This document shows, piece by piece, positions 56,791 through 62,211 of a DNA stretch of 62,211 nt. Every line of letters starts with the position of its first letter. Position 1 is the first letter of the stretch. Location: assembly GCA_038234785.1 (NCBI GenBank), contig JBBQTC010000012.1, positions 1 through 62,211 on the forward strand, read 5' to 3'. Made by a program: the position numbers and the translations under genes. The stretch is from UBA668 sp038234785. GTDB taxonomy: Bacteria > Actinomycetota > Acidimicrobiia > Acidimicrobiales > Ilumatobacteraceae. The notes under the pieces were generated by a model that ran no database searches, was not told the origin of the DNA, and was given only the letters and a program-made list of their open reading frames with translations.

Positions 56791-58233
56791 TCAGTCGCGG
56801 GCGAACAGTCGCGTTCGCCACCGGACCACCAAGGGTGCGTATGCCGTGAGGACCACCACCGTCGCCACGGCCGCGGTGACGAAGGCTGGTGTGTCGAGAC
56901 GGTGAACGATCACGGCCCCCACGGTCGCAGCGACCGCCCCTGCCGCAAGGAGCCCCAGGCCGGGACCGACCAGTTCGCGCCGCCAGAAGTCGGCGCGGTG
57001 GAGGAACACGATCACGATCGGCGACACGACCGCGCACGCAACGATCGCCTGGCCGATCCCGACGCCGCGAATGCCGCCGACGTGCGCGCCGACCGGTAGG
57101 GCGACGAGGAGTGCCGCGAGCCACACCGTGTTCTTGAACAGGATCCATGTCGAGCGCCCCGACGCGAACAACGCGTCGTCCACGAGACCATCGAGCAGCC
57201 GCACGAGCGACATGACGGCGAGCCACGGCAGGGCGACGCTGCCAGGTGTCCAGCGGTCTCCGTAGAGGCTCCCGACCACCGCTGTCGGTGCCGCGATCAG
57301 GATGGCGGAGAAGGGCACCCCGCCTGCCACCAGCATGACCAGGCCCCGTCGGAGGGCATCGCCCGCACCCCGCCCGGAGTGGTGCAGCCGCGAAAAGCTG
57401 GGAATCGCCACAGCCCGAACTGCGGCGCCGACGAGGCTGTTGGGCCAGCTGGAGACGTTGAAGGCGACCAGATACAGCCCGACTGCGGCAGGTCCGAGCA
57501 CGTTGCCGATGACCAGGTAGTCGACGTTCAGCAGGGCGGCACTGACGAAGGCGGCGAGTGCGTAGGGGGCGGACACGACCACCAGTTCTCTCGCGACCTT
57601 GCGATCGAAGCCGTAGGCGAACGGCTCGTGTGCCAGGACGACATTGGCAATCATGCCGGCGGCCTGCCCGGCGAGCGCCCCGATGACCAATGCCCACACG
57701 CCCCCGCCGCCGGCGGCGAGCGGGATGGTGACGGAGGCGGTGACGACCAGGCGGGCGACCTCCACGATGACCCACAGGTCCTGTCGAAGTTGGCGTTGCA
57801 GCGATGCCGCCGGGACGATCTGCAACACCGCGTCGACGACGATTCCGGCGCAGAGTGCCCGGATGGCATTCGTCGCGGCCGGAGCACCGGTGATGTCGGC
57901 GATCATGGGTGCCAGTACGAAGCTGATCGCATAGACACCGAGCGATGAGCAGGTGGCGATGGTCCTGGCCGTCGGCGCTGCATCGGCGAACTCGCCCGGC
58001 CAACGGACGAGCGCCTTGAGAATGCCGAGGTCGTCGATCGTCAGCAGGAGCGTGAACACGCCGAGCGCGACTGTGTAGGTGCCGAAGTTCGCCGGCGACA
58101 GCAGCCGCGCCAGCACGAGCCCGAGGGTGAAGCTGCCGATTCGGGCGACGAACTGGGCGATGACGCTCCACTTGAGCGCTCGTCGTGTGCCGGTGGGGGC
58201 GCGATCGCCGTCGCCCGTGGGATCGAAAGTCAT
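56791..58233 (-). CDS. polysaccharide flippase (Wzx/MOP-type)
   Basis: 480 residues with about 12 to 14 hydrophobic segments and a short N-terminal charged tail. The first helices (FVARIGSFTLGLVLARLL, FGTYTVALGVFTLL) have the Wzx/RfbX (polysaccharide_synt) signature. It should flip lipid-linked repeat units across the membrane. The ATG at 58233 overlaps the stop of the upstream Wzy-like gene by four bases. Antisense to the plus operon, sharing a terminator at its 3' end. Confidence 0.88.
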   Translation of the reverse strand: MTFDPTGDGDRAPTGTRRALKWSVIAQFVARIGSFTLGLVLARLLSPANFGTYTVALGVFTLLLTIDDLGILKALVRWPGEFADAAPTARTIATCSSLGVYAISFVLAPMIADITGAPAATNAIRALCAGIVVDAVLQIVPAASLQRQLRQDLWVIVEVARLVVTASVTIPLAAGGGGVWALVIGALAGQAAGMIANVVLAHEPFAYGFDRKVARELVVVSAPYALAAFVSAALLNVDYLVIGNVLGPAAVGLYLVAFNVSSWPNSLVGAAVRAVAIPSFSRLHHSGRGAGDALRRGLVMLVAGGVPFSAILIAAPTAVVGSLYGDRWTPGSVALPWLAVMSLVRLLDGLVDDALFASGRSTWILFKNTVWLAALLVALPVGAHVGGIRGVGIGQAIVACAVVSPIVIVFLHRADFWRRELVGPGLGLLAAGAVAATVGAVIVHRLDTPAFVTAAVATVVVLTAYAPLVVRWRTRLFARD

Positions 58234-59573
58234 GCCGGCAGTGGAAGGTGGTTCGGTGCATCTCCAGCACGTTCGGCTCTCCCGATGGCGAGCAACGCTG
58301 CAGCGAGTCCGACGTAGACGGAGAAGAATCCCGGCATCGTCGGGAAGGAGAAGGCGTCGAACGTTCCGGACGAGAAGATGGCGACGAGGCTGACACCGAT
58401 CAACGCCTGCCCCAATTGACGATCGATGCGCACGCGGTTGACCCGACGGATCGCCGAACCGTAGAGCAGCGGCAGGAGGAAGAAGCCGAGGAGGGCGATC
58501 GTGCCGAGAATGCCCGTCTCGATGAGCTGGGCGAGCCACTGGTTGTCGAGGATGCGGTACTTGGGTAGGAACGTGGCCGGACCGCGGCCGATGAGCGGGG
58601 ACTGGCGGATGTAGCGGGTGACCGCGGCATAGTCGTCGGTACGAGTGGAGATGCTGTCGTCGGTGCCGACGTTCTGGAAGTACTGGCGCAGTGTGCCGAG
58701 CAGTCCCGGCGACGTGAGGAAGATCACCATCAGGAACATCAGCGCGGCGAGTGCACCACGGACGCGCTGGGCGGCGTCGGCGGCGATGAACCAGACGACG
58801 CCCACGATGCCCGCGCTCAGGATGGCCGACCGCGAGACCGCCAGAGGGATGCCGAGGCCGATGATGCCGACCGCCGCGTACCGGCGCAGCCGCGGCCACG
58901 CATGGTCGTACGAGGCCAGCACGAGGGCCGGTCCGAGCGCCATGGCGAGCACGCAGCCGAATTCGATCGGGTGGGTGGCCGTCCCCGCCGGTCGGGCGAG
59001 ACCGTTGCGCCGAAGGACCGAGTCGAGTTCACCGGCGACCGACAGGCCGGGGATCTTCGCCAGTCTCGTGGTGAGGTCGATGCTCAGCCTGGCCTGCAGG
59101 ATGGCGACGAACGAACTGAAGGCGGCACCGGCGACGACGAGTCGCAACAGCCGCAGCACGTCCTGTCGGTTGCGGAGCGCTTCGGCGGCCAGGAGTGCAA
59201 CGCCGGTCCAGACCAGCATGAACAGGATCCATCGGTCAGCGGCGTTCACCTCGTCGCCGTCGCGAGCGGTGAGGTGCATCACTCCGTACGAGCACAGCCC
59301 GGGGATCCAGAGCATGACCAGTCCGACTCGCAGCGGGATCACGCGCCGCGCCAGCAGACCTGGCTCCAAGCTCGAGAACGCCCACAGGCCGAACGCGAGC
59401 AGTCCGACGATCGATGCGGGTGACCCGAACGAGCCGACGGGTCCGATGACCAGACGGGCCGGCAGCACGGCCAGCAGGATGACGAACGTCTGCAGCAGCA
59501 AGAGCGCCGTGGACCTCGGCTCCTGCGGTGCCGTCGGCGGCGCGTCGTTCGCCGTCGCCATCAACCCCGTCAT
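58230..59573 (-). CDS. O-antigen-ligase/Wzy-type membrane protein
   Basis: 447 residues, about 11 transmembrane helices and a large loop (about 295-345) with the Wzy_C-like pattern DDYAAVTRYIRQSPLIGRG..., typical of O-antigen polymerases and ligases. It polymerises or ligates the repeat units made by the plus-strand operon. Polymerase versus ligase cannot be decided by reading. Coupled to wzx by a four-base overlap. Confidence 0.85.
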   Translation of the reverse strand: MTGLMATANDAPPTAPQEPRSTALLLLQTFVILLAVLPARLVIGPVGSFGSPASIVGLLAFGLWAFSSLEPGLLARRVIPLRVGLVMLWIPGLCSYGVMHLTARDGDEVNAADRWILFMLVWTGVALLAAEALRNRQDVLRLLRLVVAGAAFSSFVAILQARLSIDLTTRLAKIPGLSVAGELDSVLRRNGLARPAGTATHPIEFGCVLAMALGPALVLASYDHAWPRLRRYAAVGIIGLGIPLAVSRSAILSAGIVGVVWFIAADAAQRVRGALAALMFLMVIFLTSPGLLGTLRQYFQNVGTDDSISTRTDDYAAVTRYIRQSPLIGRGPATFLPKYRILDNQWLAQLIETGILGTIALLGFFLLPLLYGSAIRRVNRVRIDRQLGQALIGVSLVAIFSSGTFDAFSFPTMPGFFSVYVGLAAALLAIGRAERAGDAPNHLPLPA

Positions 59574-59606
59574 CTTCGTGCGCTCCTCGTCGATCGTGTG
59601 GGCAGG

Positions 59607-60638
59607 TTAGCCCGAGGCGATGGCGGATTGGAGGCTGATGGGGGAGCCGTCGTCGAACTGGTTGTCGACCCATGAGAGGTCGCTCGGGAGGCTCGTGTCG
59701 GCGAGAACGCCCCAGATTCCGCCGAGCGGTGAGTAGCGCCGGTCGATGACGTTGCCGGTGACGACGACCGAGCCGCGGAACACGTACGGCGGCTTCTGCT
59801 CGAGGTACATGACATGCCCTCCGCCGGCGAGCAGATTGCCCTCCACCACGACGCTGCCGGTGACGTCGCCCAGCTCTGCCCAGATGGCGACCGCAGAGTT
59901 GGACACGTAGTCGGTGCTTCGGGTGTCGTCGCCGTACGGGGTCACGAGCACCGTGTTGTCACGGATGGTCACCGATCCAGCGGCTCCGACCTGGATCCCA
60001 TCGACGTGGTCGGACGGATCCCAACCGGCGGTCTCCTCGGCGTAATTGCCGATCATGGTGAAGTCGTGTGTGGCCGCCTCGTCGTTGAACTCGGCAGCGG
60101 CGTTCCCGAACCGAACGAACCGGGAGTCCAGCACGAGGAGCGCTGCCCAGTTGGCCTGGATGCCGCGTTGGTGGAACGGCCCGCCGTCGAAGTCGCAGTG
60201 GTCGATGATGAGCAGTTCGTTCGCGTTCGCCTGCTGCACGATCGCGCTCGTGTTCGACACGACGGAATTCGTCCGGAAGCGGCTGTTGCGAAACAGCGCG
60301 CAGGGGACGTCGACGTACAGGTAGTCCCCGGAGTCGGCGAGGTCGATGTCGAACCCGTCGAAGACCACGCAGTCGCGACCGTCGACCTGCTCGTCGACTC
60401 CCTCCTCCTCGGAGAGGACGAAGCCTCCTGTCCACGGGCGCAGGGTGACGTCCGCGGGCACACCGGTGTCGGCCGCCGACGGAAAGGCGCTGCGCACATC
60501 GGGCGTGACGGTCTCGACCGTCGTCGCTGCCACCTGAGGGGGGAGCGTGTTCGCGGCCGGAGCGGACGCACAGGCTGCCAGCGCCCCCACAGCGATGACG
60601 GCGAGGATGCGAAAGGGCGGTGCCATCGCATACAGCAT
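59607..60638 (-). CDS. right-handed beta-helix lipoprotein
   Basis: 343 residues. The signal peptide ends in a lipobox (Cys23, GALAACAS). The mature part is built of short parallel-strand coils (DYLYVDVPCALFRNSRFR, LLIIDHCDFDGG, SVVVEGNLLAGGG, SVVVTGNVIDRR), the NosD/pectate-lyase-type right-handed beta-helix. HVDGIQVG and TVLVTPYGDD lie in the central coils. It may cut, bind or epimerise the surface polymer. Start ATG at 60638 (or 60626); a 14-bp hairpin covers both. It is a tandem paralogue of the next gene upstream. Confidence 0.8.
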   Translation of the reverse strand: MLYAMAPPFRILAVIAVGALAACASAPAANTLPPQVAATTVETVTPDVRSAFPSAADTGVPADVTLRPWTGGFVLSEEEGVDEQVDGRDCVVFDGFDIDLADSGDYLYVDVPCALFRNSRFRTNSVVSNTSAIVQQANANELLIIDHCDFDGGPFHQRGIQANWAALLVLDSRFVRFGNAAAEFNDEAATHDFTMIGNYAEETAGWDPSDHVDGIQVGAAGSVTIRDNTVLVTPYGDDTRSTDYVSNSAVAIWAELGDVTGSVVVEGNLLAGGGHVMYLEQKPPYVFRGSVVVTGNVIDRRYSPLGGIWGVLADTSLPSDLSWVDNQFDDGSPISLQSAIASG

Positions 60639-60650
60639 GGCACCGCCCTT
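60613..60650 (-). promoter_or_regulatory. 14-bp hairpin over the lipoprotein start codon
   Basis: AAGGGCGGTGCCAT (60613-60626) is the exact reverse complement of 60637-60650 across a 10-base loop. Both possible ATGs and the Shine-Dalgarno-like AAGGGCGG lie in the stem, so translation would require it to open. On the minus strand TTT follows the stem, so it could also end transcripts from the upstream paralogue. Confidence 0.75.
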
Positions 60651-60667
60651 CAGCGAGGGGAGTTCGC

Positions 60668-62211
60668 TCACGGGAACTTCGTGAGGGCATCGCTCAGACT
60701 GAGCGGCGCCCCGTTGCTCCATGAGTTGTTCGTCCATGTGAGTTGCGCAGGAAGGCCCGACGGGTACAGCGGGCCCCAGATGCCGCTCTTGGCGGTGAAG
60801 CACAGGTCCCACACGTTGTTGGACACCGTCACGGTGCCACGCCATGCGTACGGAGCCTTCTGCTCGAGGTACACGACCCGACCACCGCCACCGAGAAGGT
60901 TGTGATCAACGACCACCGTGCCGGTCACGTCGCCGAGTTCGGCCCACAGGCCGAGCGCCGAGTTCGACACGTAGCTCGTGTCGCCCTCGGTGGCGCCGTA
61001 GGGAGTGATGAGGACGGTGTTGTGTCGCACCAGCACGTCATGGCCGGCTCCGACCTGGATGCCGTCGGTGTGTGCTGCGGGGTTCCAACCCTTGGGCTCG
61101 AAGAAGTAGTTGTCCTCGGCTCGCAGGCTGGCCGTGCCGCTGCGGTTGTTCATCTCGATCGCCGAGTCACCGAACCGGGTGAACTCGCTGCGCAGCACGG
61201 TGACCCCGTAGTCGGCCTGTACACCACGTTGGTGGTACTGGCCGCCATCGAAGTCGCTGTCCTGGATGATGAGGTTCTTGTTGACGCTCGACTGCTGCAC
61301 CGTTGCGCTGGTGTTCGACACGAGGCCATTGGTCACGAACCGACTCCGTTCGATGAGAACGTTCGGCTCGTCGATGTAGAAGTAGCTGCCGCTGGTTCCT
61401 GCATCGAACAGATAGCCACTGATCACCTTGTAGGTGATGCCGTCGACGACCCGGGTCGGCATTCCGGACGCCTGTGACGTGCGCCAGCCGAACGGCCACG
61501 CGGTGAGAGCAACACCCGATGGCACCCCAGCGGTCGCTGCGGTCGGGAATCCCAGAGCGGGGGCGGACGTCGCCGGAGGAGCGACGGTCGTGACAGGGAC
61601 CGTCGTGACAGGGACAGTCGTGACAGGGACCGTCGTGACAGGGACGGTCGTCACCGGAACGGTCGTGGGGGCGGCCGTCGTGACGGGGACGGTCGTGACA
61701 GGGACGGTCGTGACAGGGACGGTCGTCACGGGAACGGTCGTGATGGCGACGGTCGTGGGGGCGGGAGTCGTCACCGGGATCGTGGCAACGGTGCCGGGCG
61801 GCGGAGGCGTCGACGGCTGCGGCAACGTGATCGTCTGGGGCGGGGACCAGGCGCCGGTCGTCGTCGACTTCACGGTGCGAACCTTGACGCGGAACGTGCC
61901 GCCGGCGGGCAAGCCGGGACTCGACCACTTGTTGGTGCGTATGTGGCGGACAACCGTCGAGGGAGTGGCAGTGCCATCGAACGAGACGTCGTAGGAGATC
62001 GCTCCGCGAACCACGTTCCAGCGAGACTGGAATGAAGTGGTGGATGTGGCAGAGAGCTGGAGACCGGCGGAGGTCCTGATGTCCGACCTGGTGATCGGGG
62101 AGCATCCGTTGGGCAGCAGGAGCAGCGCCACGCTGAGTGACACCGCCCCTGATGTGACCCGACGCAGCGACGACGTGTCGCGTGACGAATCCGGTACGAC
62201 GGCTCGAACGA
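60668..62211 (-). CDS. beta-helix lipoprotein with TTVPV-repeat linker, 5' end beyond window
   Basis: At least 513 residues; the frame is open to the right edge, so the start is probably outside (a GTG at 62143 would leave a very short signal sequence). After a hydrophobic SLSVALLLLPNGC segment with a lipobox Cys comes an Fn3-like region (SRWNVVRGAISYDVSFDG), a TTVPVTT repeat linker and a beta-helix domain that is paralogous to the next gene (SNTSATVQQ, DSDFDGGQYHQRGVQADYG, VSNSALGLWAELGDVTGTVVVDHNLLGGGG). It is surface-anchored; it probably binds or modifies the polysaccharide. Confidence 0.78.
   Translation of the reverse strand, partial: VRAVVPDSSRDTSSLRRVTSGAVSLSVALLLLPNGCSPITRSDIRTSAGLQLSATSTTSFQSRWNVVRGAISYDVSFDGTATPSTVVRHIRTNKWSSPGLPAGGTFRVKVRTVKSTTTGAWSPPQTITLPQPSTPPPPGTVATIPVTTPAPTTVAITTVPVTTVPVTTVPVTTVPVTTAAPTTVPVTTVPVTTVPVTTVPVTTVPVTTVAPPATSAPALGFPTAATAGVPSGVALTAWPFGWRTSQASGMPTRVVDGITYKVISGYLFDAGTSGSYFYIDEPNVLIERSRFVTNGLVSNTSATVQQSSVNKNLIIQDSDFDGGQYHQRGVQADYGVTVLRSEFTRFGDSAIEMNNRSGTASLRAEDNYFFEPKGWNPAAHTDGIQVGAGHDVLVRHNTVLITPYGATEGDTSYVSNSALGLWAELGDVTGTVVVDHNLLGGGGRVVYLEQKAPYAWRGTVTVSNNVWDLCFTAKSGIWGPLYPSGLPAQLTWTNNSWSNGAPLSLSDALTKFP
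61584..61778 (-). repeat. 15-bp tandem repeats coding for TTVPV linker
   Basis: About a dozen imperfect 15-bp units (coding for T-V-P-V-T) plus a few diverged ones (V-A-I, A-A-P) make the linker between the Fn3-like and beta-helix parts. In-frame repeats; length is likely to vary. Confidence 0.85.

Noticed and set aside
61584..61778. CRISPR-like array
   Set aside because: Units are contiguous, in frame and without spacers; they code for a Thr/Val/Pro linker. The 34870-34941 and 1528-1602 arrays were rejected for the same reason.
40268..62211. Mobile element or prophage boundaries around the polysaccharide locus
   Set aside because: No integrase, transposase, tRNA, direct-repeat boundary or terminal inverted repeat was found at either end inside the window.

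Overview
This is a very high-GC, tightly packed chromosomal segment of an actinobacterium, most probably an Acidimicrobiia (Ilumatobacter-like) relative. The indicators are a GTP-type PEP carboxykinase, a UvrD2-type helicase with a C-terminal HRDC domain, an F420-type luciferase-family enzyme, an Mca/MshB-like deacetylase, and the gene order rsmD-coaD-sepIVA-yceD-rpmF-plsX-acpP-rnc-mutM-smc that also occurs in mycobacteria. That assignment is inferred from gene content and composition only. No rRNA, tRNA, transposase, integrase, phage gene or CRISPR array was seen. No gap between genes exceeds 300 bases; the longest (13382-13574) holds a 15-bp inverted repeat.

Layout. 1-13381 is mixed metabolism and DNA maintenance: a partial HAD hydrolase, a NYN/S1 RNase with a histone-H1-like tail, exonuclease III, a thioesterase, UvrD2, a PH/SHOCT membrane protein, an SMP-30 lactonase, galactokinase plus an LLM flavoenzyme, an alpha/beta hydrolase, a racemase-type CoA transferase, a PIG-L deacetylase, a histidine phosphatase, a lipoprotein and a small membrane protein. 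13575-20712 holds pckG, rpmB with a cold-shock-like gene, a FakA/YloV-type DAK2 protein, recG and a hydrolase. 20780-30456 is the conserved housekeeping block ending in smc. A polyamine-type ABC operon (potA-potD-potB-potC, 30533-34668) lies between smc and ftsY. The SRP and ribosome block follows: ftsY, a lipoprotein, ffh, rpsP, khpA, rimM (34705-40129).

From 40268 to the right edge the window is a surface-polysaccharide locus. The plus-strand operon (40268-56767) has almost every junction overlapping or abutting. It begins with a polyprenyl-phosphate sugar-1-phosphate transferase and continues with a carrier-protein module: an AcpS-type phosphopantetheinyl transferase, a carrier protein, an acyl-CoA-dehydrogenase-like flavoprotein, an amino acid:[carrier protein] ligase related to seryl-tRNA synthetase, and a DUF1839 protein. 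Next come a leaderless-secretion (cytoplasmic) GH2 protein, a PIG-L deacetylase, a tandem alpha/beta-hydrolase, a WecC/WecG/WecB set that would make and transfer ManNAcA, an unidentified helical-toroid protein and two GT2 glycosyltransferases. A convergent minus-strand operon supplies Wzx, an O-antigen-ligase/Wzy-type protein and two tandem beta-helix lipoproteins. The most novel element is the carrier-protein aminoacyl module inside the polysaccharide locus: it suggests that an amino acid is activated, possibly oxidised, and attached to the polymer or a precursor.

Regulation. Many genes lack a Shine-Dalgarno sequence and instead have a TANNNT hexamer ending 6-10 bases before the start codon, the layout expected for leaderless mRNAs. 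Two divergent gene pairs have interlocked -10 hexamers sharing the same TA. Long perfect hairpins sit between potD and potB and over the start of a beta-helix lipoprotein gene.
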